NCBI GenBank assembly: GCA_013297875.1
Contig: JAAFIW010000009.1
Location: 98,098-162,097, forward strand
DNA from: Comamonadaceae bacterium
GTDB lineage: Bacteria; Pseudomonadota; Gammaproteobacteria; Burkholderiales; Burkholderiaceae_C
Length of the DNA stretch: 64,000 bases
Direction of reading: 5' to 3'
Below are positions 27,526-38,500 of the stretch, piece after piece. Every line of letters begins with the position of its first letter. The first letter of the stretch is position 1. A program made the translations under genes and the position numbers. Under the pieces are notes generated by a model, which saw nothing but the letters and a program-made list of their open reading frames with translations, had not been told where the DNA came from and made no database searches.

Positions 27526-27975
27526 ATGAACGTACAGCAGCTGGTGGATGCAATTGCCGCCTTTGACTCACACGATGCCTTGCATGCCAATCTCACACGG
27601 GAGGACTGGAAGCTTTTGGCACCCTATCTGTCGGTGCGGTTTTTAAAGCCTGGCGATGTGTTGATGCAACGCGGAGACTCTGACCGTGAGCTGTACATCC
27701 TGGCCGAGGGCGAACTGCACGTGACGGTAGACACCACCGTGTTGGCCAGCCTGAAGCCGGGCACCGTGGTGGGCGAGGGCACTTTTTTCTCGGGGCAACC
27801 GCGCAGCGCCAATGTGCTGGCGTCTAAAGTGGGGGTTGCCTGGGCATTGACCTGGGAGAAATTTGAAGCCATGTCGGTCAAGCACCCGCAGCTGTCTTTG
27901 CAACTCGTGAAAGGCCTGGCCGCTGTGCTGGCCGTGCGAATGCGCGAGGCCTTGCTGGTCGGCGAGTTCACGTGA
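27526..27975 (+). CDS. Cyclic-nucleotide-binding domain protein
   Basis: The 149-residue protein is essentially one cNMP-binding jelly roll: VRFLKPGDVLMQRGDSDREL, YILAEGELHVTV, LKPGTVVGEGTFFSGQPRSA with the phosphate-binding GE...RSA pattern, then C-helices. There is no helix-turn-helix or kinase domain, so it is a sensor subunit rather than a Crp-type regulator. The start at 27526 is supported by the strong GAGGAGG ribosome site eight bases upstream. The upstream hypothetical protein is a possible partner. Confidence 0.85.
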   Translation: MNVQQLVDAIAAFDSHDALHANLTREDWKLLAPYLSVRFLKPGDVLMQRGDSDRELYILAEGELHVTVDTTVLASLKPGTVVGEGTFFSGQPRSANVLASKVGVAWALTWEKFEAMSVKHPQLSLQLVKGLAAVLAVRMREALLVGEFT

Positions 27976-27995
27976 ATCTTGGGCCAAACCGGGTT

Positions 27996-28045
27996 GCTAC
28001 AAAATACATAGCTATTCGTGCGCTCTATATGCGCACGAGTGGCAC
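27996..28045. terminator. Hairpin between convergent genes, repeat-related
   Basis: TCGTGCGC (28016-28023) pairs with GCGCACGA (28031-28038) over a 7-base loop. It is preceded by GCTACAAAATACATAGC, the small hairpin typical of the dispersed repeats. It lies between the convergent cNMP-binding and OmpA-like genes and probably terminates both. Confidence 0.6.
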
Positions 28046-28065
28046 CTCTGATGCAAATTGCTTGT

Positions 28066-29166
28066 TCAGCGGGCACGCATCCCTTGGATCAGCAACTCGA
28101 CGCGGCGGTTGGGCAAGAGGCATTCCTGGCGATCAATGACCGAGCGGAACTGCTGGCCTTCACACATCACCACCGGCTTGCTGTCAGATTCGTGCTGGGT
28201 GGTGATCAGGTTCATCGTGACGCCTTTGGCGACCAGGTAGTCACGCAAGGCCATGACGCGGTCTTTGGACAGCTGATCGTTGTAGCCAGGTTTGCCTGTG
28301 GCATTGGTCTTGTCGGCATGGCCAGACAGCTGCACCGACTGAATCGTCACACCCGCAGCTTTGGCTTGGGCCAGCAGGCTGTCCAGTTGTGCCAGTGTGT
28401 ACGCGCGGGTGCCGGCCACATCGCGCTTGTCGTAGTTGAACAGCACGGTGGCACTGAAGGTCGAGACGGCCTGGCTGGGTGTAGCTGGCACAACGGGCGT
28501 GGTTCCAGCTGTCACTGGTGCCGCCACGACGGCCAGCGGTGTTGTGGTCGCTGCAGGCGGTGGCAAACAGGCGTCAGCCGCTCGCACAGCGTTGGCCAGA
28601 CCGTCTTCTGCCAGCTGGATGTAGGGTTGGGCATGGCGCCACTGTTTTTGATTGAACTCGTTTCCAGCGTGGGCCAGCTCCACCTCGGCGCAAGCCACCC
28701 GTTGCGCGACGCAGCGAAAACCGGGGTGGGACTTGAGTTTGGTGGCGGCGTCCCACAGGTCGGGGCGCAGCAATTCGCCGCTGTTCACGCGCGGGGTCTG
28801 GGCAATTGCGTCGGGCTTGCCGGCCACGGGGCGGCCTGAGAGGGCTTCGGTGATGTACCAGGACTGCTCCAGCGCTTCTTGCGGGAAGGCGCTCCGGTCG
28901 TTGCGGGTGTATTCGTGGAACGACACATCCAGCCAACACTGCGCTTTGGCCAGAGGGTAGCCAGATAGGGGGTGCTTGCCGGAATCATTCAAGGCTTTGA
29001 TGCGCAACTGCTGCTCTTCGTAGCTTTTCAGGTCGGAGTTGATGGCTTTGTCGGTGATGCGGTCGGCCTGCGGGTTGAGCGTGGGCGTAGCGGTTTGCGA
29101 CAGGGCTGCGGTGCTGAACAAGGCCCATGCGATGCTGCACAGAACGGTGGGTTTGAAAGAGGCCAT
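28066..29166 (-). CDS. OmpA-family outer-membrane protein
   Basis: The 366-residue product has a signal peptide (VLCSIAWALFSTAALSQ), a helical TPR-like middle (residues 40-190) and a Pro/Ala/Thr linker at 195-230. A C-terminal OmpA peptidoglycan-binding domain follows: FSATVLFNYDKRDV, SVQLSGHADKTNATGKPGYN, LSKDRVMALRDYLVAKGV and PNRRVELLI. It would anchor an envelope complex to the cell wall. It is the third gene of the operon with the barrel protein and giant surface protein, 53 bases after the barrel gene. The ATG at 29166 starts at the signal peptide. Confidence 0.85.
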   Translation of the reverse strand: MASFKPTVLCSIAWALFSTAALSQTATPTLNPQADRITDKAINSDLKSYEEQQLRIKALNDSGKHPLSGYPLAKAQCWLDVSFHEYTRNDRSAFPQEALEQSWYITEALSGRPVAGKPDAIAQTPRVNSGELLRPDLWDAATKLKSHPGFRCVAQRVACAEVELAHAGNEFNQKQWRHAQPYIQLAEDGLANAVRAADACLPPPAATTTPLAVVAAPVTAGTTPVVPATPSQAVSTFSATVLFNYDKRDVAGTRAYTLAQLDSLLAQAKAAGVTIQSVQLSGHADKTNATGKPGYNDQLSKDRVMALRDYLVAKGVTMNLITTQHESDSKPVVMCEGQQFRSVIDRQECLLPNRRVELLIQGMRAR

Positions 29167-29219
29167 GGTGCTGAAGCTTTCAAGCAGGGTTAATCTGGGA
29201 ATGATGAAGACGGAGTGGA

Positions 29220-32200
29220 TCAAGGGGTCTGGCCATCGCGGGCGTTGGAGCGGTTGGAGCGGGCGTCGCTGCCGCGGAACAGGTCTTCGTCAAACTTGAA
29301 GCGCAGGCGAACGTAGACACCGCGGTTGGTGTAGTCGGCACCGGTCAGCTCCTTGTCGGAAAAGCCCGCCCAGTTGGCACCCACCGACAGCCACAGGTTT
29401 TGCTGCAGCGCGTAGCCAATCTCCACACCTTGCGCCCACTGGCGCGTTGAGCCATTGGGGCTCCACTTGCGCGACAGCAGCAAGGAGGCATCCCAGCTTT
29501 CGGCAAAGTCCCAGGTCGCTCGGCCACCGATCAGGTAGGCGGTGTAGCTGCCATACGGGTCTTTCTGGCTCTTGGCTGCCAGACGACCACCCAACCACCA
29601 GGCGCGTGTGGGGTGGTAGTTGGCATGCAGGCTACCAATGGTGGTGCGGGTGCGCTCGGGGCCGGTGGTCAACTCGCCGTTGCGGTCCAGCTTGTATTCC
29701 AGCTTGACCAGGGCATCAAAGCGGTTGGTGTCCACCGGCCGGTAGGCCGCGCCCACCTGCAAGCGGTCTTGGGTGCGGTTGCTGGGCAGGGATTTGTCGT
29801 CGCTGTACAGCAGGTAATTGCGCACCAGGCCGGTCCAGTCACGGTCCAGCTTGCGGGCCACGCTAACGGTCGATAACCAGGAGTCCTGGCGGTCGTTCAG
29901 CGGCGTGGTCGCATCATCGGCTACGCGGCGGTATTCCAGCTTGCCGCCCAGCTTCCACATCTCGTTAGCGGTGTAGTCCACACCACCGGCCAAGGCCAGT
30001 GCGGCGCGGCTGCTGCCCTTGAGCACTTTCAGGTGCTCGGCATTGACGGTGTAGCGCAGGCCGGGCGCGGCATTGATCACGCGTTGGACGCCCGAAGCCA
30101 GCTGCAAGTCTTTGGCAGCAGCGTCTTTGCCGCTGATGGCATCGCGCAGCCGGTACTCGGTGAACACCTCGGTATCGACCAGGAAACTGCTGGACACACC
30201 AAAAATGAAGGCGCGGCTCTTGTCTGCCGGGTTAGCCGACAGCACCGAGGCCAGACCATTCTGGTTCTCATAGCGCGCATAGAGCTTGGAGCGCTCTGAG
30301 AGTTGATAGTCCACGCCCAAGGCCAGGCGGCGTTTGTTGGCACCCGAAATATCGGCCTCGACCTCGCCCAGAACGGTCCAGGTGTTCGACGCTTTCCATT
30401 TGAGGCCGATGCGGGCCGAGTTGGAGTTGACCGGCGAGGCGCCGCTACTGGTGTCGGTGAAACCACCGTTGTTGACCACACCGTTGTTGCCGGTGTTGTT
30501 ACCAATGCCAAAGAAGCCACCGCCCACGGAGCTGCTGCCCACGCCCAGGCCGGTGCCCACCACGGGTTTGGCGTTGGGGTCGGCACGGCTTTCCTTGACG
30601 CTGCGCAGGCCCACGTCCAGCTCCAGCGCTTCGGTGACCTTGTAGCGCAATCCCACATCGCCGGCCGAGCGGCTGGCGGTGGTGACCCGGTCTTCGCTGC
30701 GCAACAGCTGGCCATACAGGGTGGCAGGCTCGCTGAGTTTGTAATCAGCTTTGACGCCCGCTTCCGAGCGCCCGCCGTTCAAGCTGGCCGCGGGGTTGAT
30801 GAAGTCGGTGTCGCTGCGCCCGGCAAACGCGCGCAGTGTCCAGTCGATGCTTTCATGGCGAATTTCAGCGCGCGCCGCACGCCCGCTGACCGTGCCCGAG
30901 CGCCCGACCACGCCGGGCGCGGTGTTCACATTGCTGGTGGTGCTGTTGACGTCACCGCGGCTGGACGCGATTTCGGCTGCAAACACGGTTTTGGGGCCCA
31001 GGCGCACACCCACATTGGCACTGGCCAGGCTGTATTTGGCCTGCGGGTTGTTGTCTTTGACGTAGGAGCCGCCGACTTCCACGCTGTCAGACACCTTGGC
31101 CTGGCCATCGACCCCGGCCAGCCAGAACGACGGGCCGTCCTGCTCCAGCTCGTAGGTCACGCGCACAAAAATCGGGTTCAGGTTTGAGTCAAACGCGGGC
31201 ACGGGCTGCTTGAACAGCAAGCGGCCGGAGAACGGCTCGAACGAGTAATCGGCCAGCGGTGCCATCAGCGTGGTGCTCAGGATCACACTGCGCTGGTTGC
31301 GGTCGCGCACGATCAGCTCGACGCGCTCGGTGCCAATCAAGGCACCGTTGTTGGACAAGGCATAGGGGCCGGACACGCCCTGGCCCTGGAACTCGTCAAT
31401 GATCTGCTTGAGGTTGTCGCGCGCGGCAAACGCATTGAGCGCCACCGACGAGGTTTCGTAATGCCACTTCAAGCCGGTCAAATTGCGGTTGTAGGCACCC
31501 AGGTCGCGCAGCTTCAGGCCTGGGCCCGTGCCCGAGGTGAACGACGGTGCTTCGGTGGCGGTGCTGAAATCGCCAAACAGGCCGTAGCTCTTGCCGTTGT
31601 CCAGTCGCACAAACAGGCGGGAGGCCGAGCGCACGTCGCTGCCGCGTAAAGCGGAGTCGCCGTATACCGGATAGAACTCTTCGGGCCGCACGGTTTCGGC
31701 CAATTTGCGGCGGGTTTCCTTGTCGGAGTCGTAAGCAGCGGTCAGCAGGTATTCGCCACTGATCTTGCCTTTCAGGAAGAACGAGGTACGCACACCGGCG
31801 GAGTTTTTGCCGTTGGCAAAGGTGTTTTGCCAGTGGCGCATTTCGCGCTCAAAGCCGTCTTCGGGCCGGGCCTGCAGGAATGAGTTGGCGCTGGATTTCT
31901 TGAAGTTGATGATGCCGTCGATCACACCGGCAGCCACCCAGTCGCGCAGATCGGGCAGGTAGCTGACGACACCGCTGGCCTCGTGCTCACCGCCGGAGAT
32001 GCGAATGCGCACGTCTTTGGGCTCGGACGGGGCCAGCAGCACAAACTCGGCTTTGCCGTCTTTGACCTGCAATTGCACGCCTGGCACCACGGCGTCCACA
32101 TCTTTGCGATCCGGGCCATATTCGTCGGTACGAGCGCCGGGCAGCAGCAAGCGGCCGCCGTTGACTTCAACCGTAACCAGGGCATCGCCGGTCAGCGGCG

Positions 32201-32579
32201 CGCCCTTGGCGTCCAGCAGCTTGACGACGATCTTGTTGGCCGTTTGACCATCGGCTGGCAAGCCGTTGCGCTCCACCTCGACCACGATGCCGCCGATGCG
32301 GCGGTTGGCGCTGTAGTCGGCTGTGCCGGAGCGACCCTGGAACACCGAGGGTTTGTCAGATGGCAGGTTGGTGCCCGTGGTGCGGGTGGCCGGGTCTTTG
32401 CTGAAGCTGTCAAAACGGCCTACATCAGGCAGCTGGGCGTGAACCGTGGGCATCAAGCCCGCCATAAGAGCAAATAGCGTAGTAGCCCTTATAGATATTG
32501 CTCGGGCAGCTATATTTTTAGGAGCGTTCATGGCCGATGCTGCGGTGACGGGAGAAGGTGTGGTGAAGACGTGTGTCAT
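29220..32579 (-). CDS. Large outer-membrane beta-barrel protein with Ig-like domain
   Basis: The 1119-residue protein has a long signal region (cleavage probably after PTVHAQ, near residue 49). A Big_1/invasin-like Ig domain follows at about 97-210 (GGIVVEVERNGLPADGQTAN, VTVEVNGGRLLLPG). Several hundred residues of alternating amphipathic strands typical of a large barrel make up the rest, ending GVYVRLRFKFDEDLFRG. It starts 10 bases after the giant surface protein gene, with AAGGTG before the ATG at 32579. It may export, fold or anchor that protein. Residues 20-33 are encoded by a dispersed repeat lying in the n-region of the signal peptide. A second ATG at 32531 lacks a ribosome site. Confidence 0.8.
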   Translation of the reverse strand: MTHVFTTPSPVTAASAMNAPKNIAARAISIRATTLFALMAGLMPTVHAQLPDVGRFDSFSKDPATRTTGTNLPSDKPSVFQGRSGTADYSANRRIGGIVVEVERNGLPADGQTANKIVVKLLDAKGAPLTGDALVTVEVNGGRLLLPGARTDEYGPDRKDVDAVVPGVQLQVKDGKAEFVLLAPSEPKDVRIRISGGEHEASGVVSYLPDLRDWVAAGVIDGIINFKKSSANSFLQARPEDGFEREMRHWQNTFANGKNSAGVRTSFFLKGKISGEYLLTAAYDSDKETRRKLAETVRPEEFYPVYGDSALRGSDVRSASRLFVRLDNGKSYGLFGDFSTATEAPSFTSGTGPGLKLRDLGAYNRNLTGLKWHYETSSVALNAFAARDNLKQIIDEFQGQGVSGPYALSNNGALIGTERVELIVRDRNQRSVILSTTLMAPLADYSFEPFSGRLLFKQPVPAFDSNLNPIFVRVTYELEQDGPSFWLAGVDGQAKVSDSVEVGGSYVKDNNPQAKYSLASANVGVRLGPKTVFAAEIASSRGDVNSTTSNVNTAPGVVGRSGTVSGRAARAEIRHESIDWTLRAFAGRSDTDFINPAASLNGGRSEAGVKADYKLSEPATLYGQLLRSEDRVTTASRSAGDVGLRYKVTEALELDVGLRSVKESRADPNAKPVVGTGLGVGSSSVGGGFFGIGNNTGNNGVVNNGGFTDTSSGASPVNSNSARIGLKWKASNTWTVLGEVEADISGANKRRLALGVDYQLSERSKLYARYENQNGLASVLSANPADKSRAFIFGVSSSFLVDTEVFTEYRLRDAISGKDAAAKDLQLASGVQRVINAAPGLRYTVNAEHLKVLKGSSRAALALAGGVDYTANEMWKLGGKLEYRRVADDATTPLNDRQDSWLSTVSVARKLDRDWTGLVRNYLLYSDDKSLPSNRTQDRLQVGAAYRPVDTNRFDALVKLEYKLDRNGELTTGPERTRTTIGSLHANYHPTRAWWLGGRLAAKSQKDPYGSYTAYLIGGRATWDFAESWDASLLLSRKWSPNGSTRQWAQGVEIGYALQQNLWLSVGANWAGFSDKELTGADYTNRGVYVRLRFKFDEDLFRGSDARSNRSNARDGQTP
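32481..32523 (-). repeat. Dispersed repeat inside the barrel-protein signal region
   Basis: On the minus strand AAAAATATAGCTGCC, CGAGCAATATCTATAAGGGC and TAC follow the repeat layout. It encodes residues 20-33 (NIAARAISIRATT) of the barrel protein, in frame. Confidence 0.6.
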
Positions 32580-32589
32580 GGCGGTCACC

Positions 32590-35500
32590 TTATTGCGCAG
32601 GGCGGGTGGTCGCGCCAGCGGGCACGGGAAGCTGCGGCGCAATGCCCGCCGGTAGCTGCGGTACGGGAACCAGCTGCTCGGTCTCCAGCGTTCGCGGTGG
32701 CGGCGCGCCGCCGCGGTCGCGTGGTTGCAGGAACGGCTGGTTGGCCGAGTCGGTCGCCTGCTCAGGCGCACCCACACCTTTGGACTGGAATTTGAGCGCT
32801 GGGCCGCCTTTGCGCTCGGTCTCGGGGGCCGAGATTTCGCCACGGGTGCGGCGCGCCTTGACCTGTTCCATGACCGTGTTGGAGCATGAGCCTTCGGCAA
32901 AGTCGGCGCGCTGCATCTCGCCGTTTTTCAAGTCCACGAACAGCGAATTGGCATCGCCCACATTGCGGCCACTGGTGGTCGTGAGACGCGAGCCGCGTGG
33001 CAAAGTAGACTGATCGACCTTGAGTGTGTAGGTGCGAGGTTGGCGACCGCAAACCGAGTACTTGCCTTCCACATCCGAGACCATGAAGGTGCCGTCGTCA
33101 AAGTACAGGCGCACGCCGGGGATGCCGACTTCCTCGTTGTCCTGCACGTGGTTGTTGTTGCAATCCACATACACCTTGCCGATTACGCAGGCCTCGTTGG
33201 TAAACACGCCACCGTCGACACGCACTTTGTACTCGGCGATGTTCGAGGCGGTGCTGAATGGCCCGGCCTGGCCTGTGGCGCGCACGCGGTTGACGCCGTC
33301 ACCTTCCTGCGCACCAATACCCACCCGCACACGGTAGGTGAAGTTGATGGTCTGGCCCGCCACCATGTTGGGCAAGGCGAAGGTCAACACAGGGCCGATG
33401 CCACCGGCCGGGTTGGGTTGCACCACCCCATTGATGCGGAAGGTGCCCGATATGTAGCGGAAGCCTGCTGGCAGGGTGTCAATGGCGCGCACCGAGGTCA
33501 GTTGCACACCGTTCCACTTGGTCACGCCAACGGTGTATTCCATGGTGTCGCCCAGTTCAATCGAACGCACCGAGCCGGTTTTGACAATGCGCAGCACGCC
33601 CGGATCCTGCCGATCCAGCGGGATGTGGTTGTTGAACACGTCGTTGTGCGTGCTGCCGCTGCGCACCACGATGTGGTAGGTCGTGGTCTGGTTGCCGGTC
33701 GGGGCCGTGACCTGCGGCTGCACGTTGAAGATCACGCCGACGCCGACTGGGGTTTGCAATGGCAGTGAAGGAGGGATCAGCGTTGACGGCCCCACATAGC
33801 CCGGCGGTGGCGTCACGTCCAGACGGAACAGGCAGCTGGCGGGCGCGTCGGCTGTGAGCAGGAACTTGTAGAAGCCATCGGCACCGACCGTCATTTGCGG
33901 ATTGCCTTGGGCGTCAAACGAGCTGAACTGGTTGTAGCCCACGATATGCAAGCGCGGGTCGTAACCGGTGCAGATGCCCTCGGGGCGCAGGGTCACGATG
34001 GAGCCGGGTACCGCAGCGCGCGATGATGAGTCGTACACCACACCGTTCGGGTCGATCGGCAACGATTGCTCGTCACAGGTCACTTCGTTGGAGACACGGC
34101 CTTCAGGCAGGGTCACTTCCAGGAACACGGTTCGCGACGGTGCGTTGCCACCGGTGGGGCTGCGGCCGCAGGCTTGCGGGTTGCGGTTGTTGCCGTTGAC
34201 GGGGCCGGCAAAAATGGCGCGGCCATCCGGATCCTGGAAGAACACGTAGTAGGGCGTGCCCGAAATCAGGTTGTTGATGCGGTAAGTGCCGTCGGGCCCG
34301 GTGGTGGTCTGGCGAACAATGGCGTTCGCGGGAATCGGGCCGGGCTTGGTGGGGTCGTACAGTGCAGGGTCGACCACCAGCACCCGCCAGCCAGGGTAGT
34401 TTTTGTCAATGCCCGGCTCGTAGGTGTTGGGCGCACCAGGGCCATCCAGCCACACGCGTCCACCCAAGGCCACGGAGAAGCGGATCGGGGTTTCGCGGAC
34501 GCAGAAGTTTTGGTTCACGGCCGATGGGGTGTCCACGCAGGCGGGTGCACCAGGGATCAGGTTGCGCAAATCACCGTCGCTCGGTGCGCCGGGCTGGCCC
34601 GGATCAATGGCGCGGCCAGGCAGCGGATCGGCTGCGGGCAGCTCGCCGCCACCACGCACCAGGGTGAAGTTGCGCAGCGGGGCCTGCGCTTTGGCACCCT
34701 CGGCTATGGACACCCTGACCTGGATGGAACTGGGGTGGAAGGCTCCGGGTGCCAGCACCACGGACGACTTGCACGCCAGTGACAGGCCGTTTGCCCCAAT
34801 GCTGCAGCTCCAGCCGGAGCCGCTTGCGGACTCGATGCGCCAGACCTGCGGCGAGGTGATGGGCAACAGGTCATACGCGGTGTAGTCGCCAACGGTGGGC
34901 TGTGTGCCGTTGTTGCGTACCGAGATGTCGTAATTGCCGGTGTTGTTCTCGGTGAAAAACGCGGTGCGGGCGGTTTTGGTCACCACCACATCGGGCCCGC
35001 CGCCGCCTTCGCCAAAGTTGTTGTCGGGCGACACCGTTCCACCACCGACGATGCGGATGCCGCTGATGGCCGATGGCAGGGTGGCACGGGTCGTTGCTGT
35101 GCCGGGAGAGCCGCCATTGTTGATGGTGCCAGGGTTGGTCTCCGCGTTGTCGGTTCCCGCGGGCTGGGTGGGCTCGGTCACCGTGTAGGTGCCCGGACGC
35201 AGGCCTGGGAATTCATAGCGGCCATTGGCGTCGGTCACCGTGGTGAATGTAACGGTGCGACCCAGATCATCGACGCCGGTCAAGGTGACGGTGACGCCCA
35301 CCAGGGGCGTATCGCCCGCATCGCGCACACCGCTGCTGTTTTTGTCAAAGTAGACAAAACCGCTGATGGTCGACGGCACGATTTCGCCGAAATTGTTGTT
35401 GTCAACCAGCGTACCGCCGCGCACGATGGTGATGCCTGCGATCGTGGAAGGGACGGTGCCGCGGCCGGTGGCCGTGCCGGGTGTTGAGCCGTTGTTGCCG

Positions 35501-38500
35501 GTGCCCGGGTTGGTTTCCCAGTTGGCCGTGTTGGGTGGTTGGTTGGGCTCTGTGACGGTGTAGGTGCCGGGGCGCAGACCGGTGAACTCATAGCGACCAT
35601 TGGCATCGGTCGTCGTCGTGCGTGTTACGGGGCGACCCAGGTCATCGGTGCCGGTCAGGGTGATGGTGACGCCCGCAATCGGCACATCGGCCGGGTCGCG
35701 CAGGCCGCTGGTGTTGTTGTCCAGGTAGACAAAGCCGGCAATGGTCGACAGCTGCGTCTCGCCAAAGTTGTTGGCGGGCGACACGGTGCCAGGCGCGGTG
35801 ATGCGGATGTTGTTGATGGCCGACGGCAAGGTGGTGCGAGGGGTTGCCGTGCCCACCGTTCCGCCGTTGTTGATGGTGCCGGGGTTGGTTTCGGCGTTGT
35901 CGGTGTTGGGCGGCTGCGTGGGTTCGGTCACGCTGTAGGAGCCGGGGCGCAGACCGGTGAACTCGTAGTTGCCGTTGGCATCGGTGACCACGGTGCGGTT
36001 GACCGGGCGACCCAGGTCATCCACACCCGCCAGGGTAACCGTGACGCCTGGAATGCCGGTGTCGCCGGGGCTGAACACACCATTGCCGTCGTTGTCCAGG
36101 TAGACCGCGCCGCTGATGGTGGACAAGCCGATCTCACCAAAGTTGTTGTCGGGGGAGTTGGTACCGGGTGCCGTGATGCGTATGCCGGAGATCGCCGATG
36201 GCACGGTGGTGCGTGGCGTGGCTGTGCCTACGGTTCCACCGTTGTTGATGGTGCCGGGGTTGGTTTCGGCGTTGTCGGTGTTGGGCGGCTGTGTGGGCTC
36301 GGTCACGGTGTAGACGCCGATGGGCAGGCCTGTGAATTCATAGCGGCCATTGGCATCGGTGATGACCGTGCGTGCCACGGGTTGGCCCGCAGCATCCACG
36401 CCTGACAAGGTGACGGTGACGTTGGGGATGGAGGTGTCCCCGGCATCACGCACGCCATTGCCGTTGTTGTCCAGATAGACCACGCCACTGATCGACGAGC
36501 CTGAAGCGGGAATTTCGCCGAAGTTGTTGTTAAACGAGGTCTGCCCCGCGCCCAGGCGGATCGGGCCGATAGCGGATACGGGCACCGTCGGTGGTGTGGC
36601 GGTGCCTTGAGACAGCGCACCGACGCCCACCGTGGTGATGCCCGGCGAGGTTTGCGCAATGCCAGCGGGCAAGGACGCGCCGTTGGCAAGCGATGGCTGA
36701 TCAGGCTCGGTGACGGTGTAGGTGCCCTCCGGCAGATCCAGGAACTCATAGAGCCCATCGGGGCGAGTGGTCAGCGTACGGCTGACGGTTGCTCCGGCGG
36801 CGGTGGTGCCGGTCAACACGATGGTGACGCCGCCGATGCCAGGCTCGCCCGGGTCAACCGAACCGTTGTTGTTGGTGTCCAGCCAGACGCGGCCTGCAAT
36901 GCTGCCCAAAATGGTGGGCGATGGCGGCGCGATGATTTCGGCAAAGTCGTTGTTGACGGAGGCCACGCCGCGCGAAATAACGATGCCCGATATGGCCGAC
37001 GGAACCACGCCCACAGCGGTGGCCACGCCAGCCGCGCCGCCCGGTGTAGCCGGGCCTGCGGTGGTGATGCCGTTGCCCGTGTTGGGTGGCTGCGCGGGTT
37101 CGGCCACTGTGTAAGTGCCCGCCCGCAGATTGGTAAAGGAATAGGTGCCTGATGCACTGGTCGTAGTGCTCAGATTCACCGCCTGACCCAGGTCGTTGAT
37201 GCCAGTCAAGGTGATCACAACCCCGGGCAAGGGGTAGTCCAGCGGCAGCTGTTGTGTGCCGTTGTTGTTGTCGTCAAAAAAGACTTTGCCCGAAATGCTG
37301 GATGGCAGCAGCTCGCCAAAGTTGTTGTCAATCGATGCCGCGCCCAGGGCCAACGTTGTGGTCAGCCTGATGCCGGTAATCGCTGAGGGCGTGATCGTCG
37401 GCAAGGTGCTGGTGCCTTGCGCCAGAGCGCCCGTGCCCAGGGTGGTTTTGCCGTTCAGGGTGGTCGCAAAGCCTACGGGCAAGGTCGCGCCATTGGCGGT
37501 TGTCGGTTGGTTGGGTTCGGTGACGTTATAAGTGCCGGCAAAAAGACCGGGGAAGGAATAGTTGCCCGTGGCATTGGTGACCGTGGTGCGGCTGATGCTG
37601 GTGCCAAATGCATCAATGCCGGCCAGCGTGACCGTCACACCCGGGATGCCGACGTCTGGCCCGTTGATCAGGCCATCGTCCAGATAGTCCACATACACGC
37701 GGCCTGCAATCGAGGCGTTGCCGCTGATTTCACCGAAGTTGTAGCTTGTCGCTACGTCGCCTGCGGCCAGTTGAATACCCGTAATCAGATTGGCCGAGGT
37801 AGGCGTGCCGGCGACGGTGGAAGCCGGGGTTCCGGGAGAAACAGGCGCAGTTGTGGTGCCAAACGGAATTTTGGTGGGCACGTTGGCGGTGAAGTCCGCC
37901 AGCCCTGCGGGGTCAGCACCCTTGGATATCTGGTAGGTGCCGGGCGGCAGGTCAAAGCTGTAGCTGCCATTGAGCGCAGTGGTCGTCGTCAACGTGACGG
38001 AGTTGCCAAAGATATCGGTGCCCGTCAAGGTGATGGGCACATTGGGTCTTGGGGTGTCGCCGCCTGGAATCGTGGGCTCTCGGTTCAAGGTCACATCTTC
38101 ATAAACCAGGCCGGAAATAGACGTGCGGCGAACCTGCACCACAGCAGTTGCCGTGTTGTTGGCCGGATTGGAATCAATCGCCAACGGATCGCCGGTGGTG
38201 GACACGCCAACGGCCACGCTGGCGGTGTTCGTCAGGTTGGTGAGATAGGGGCCAGTGAAGAAACCCACCTTGGGCTTGACCGTGACCAGCACCGTCAGGG
38301 TGTTGGCCACGTTGGTGCTGCCAACAAACGGGCCGCCGACTGCGTTCAGCGTGCAGTTCAGCGTTTGAGACTGACCGGCGGTGGTGATGGCGGCGGGTGT
38401 GGCGGCACAGACCGGGTTGATGCCTGTTGTGCCAGAGCCCGTGACATAGGACGACAGCGCCACGCTGCTGGTCAGGTACTCCAGGTTCGCGGGCAGCACA

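Noticed and set aside
34990..38130. Regular repeats that could suggest a CRISPR array
   Set aside because: Units are about 390 bp, in frame, and encode SdrD-like domains; there are no short repeats with spacers anywhere in the window.
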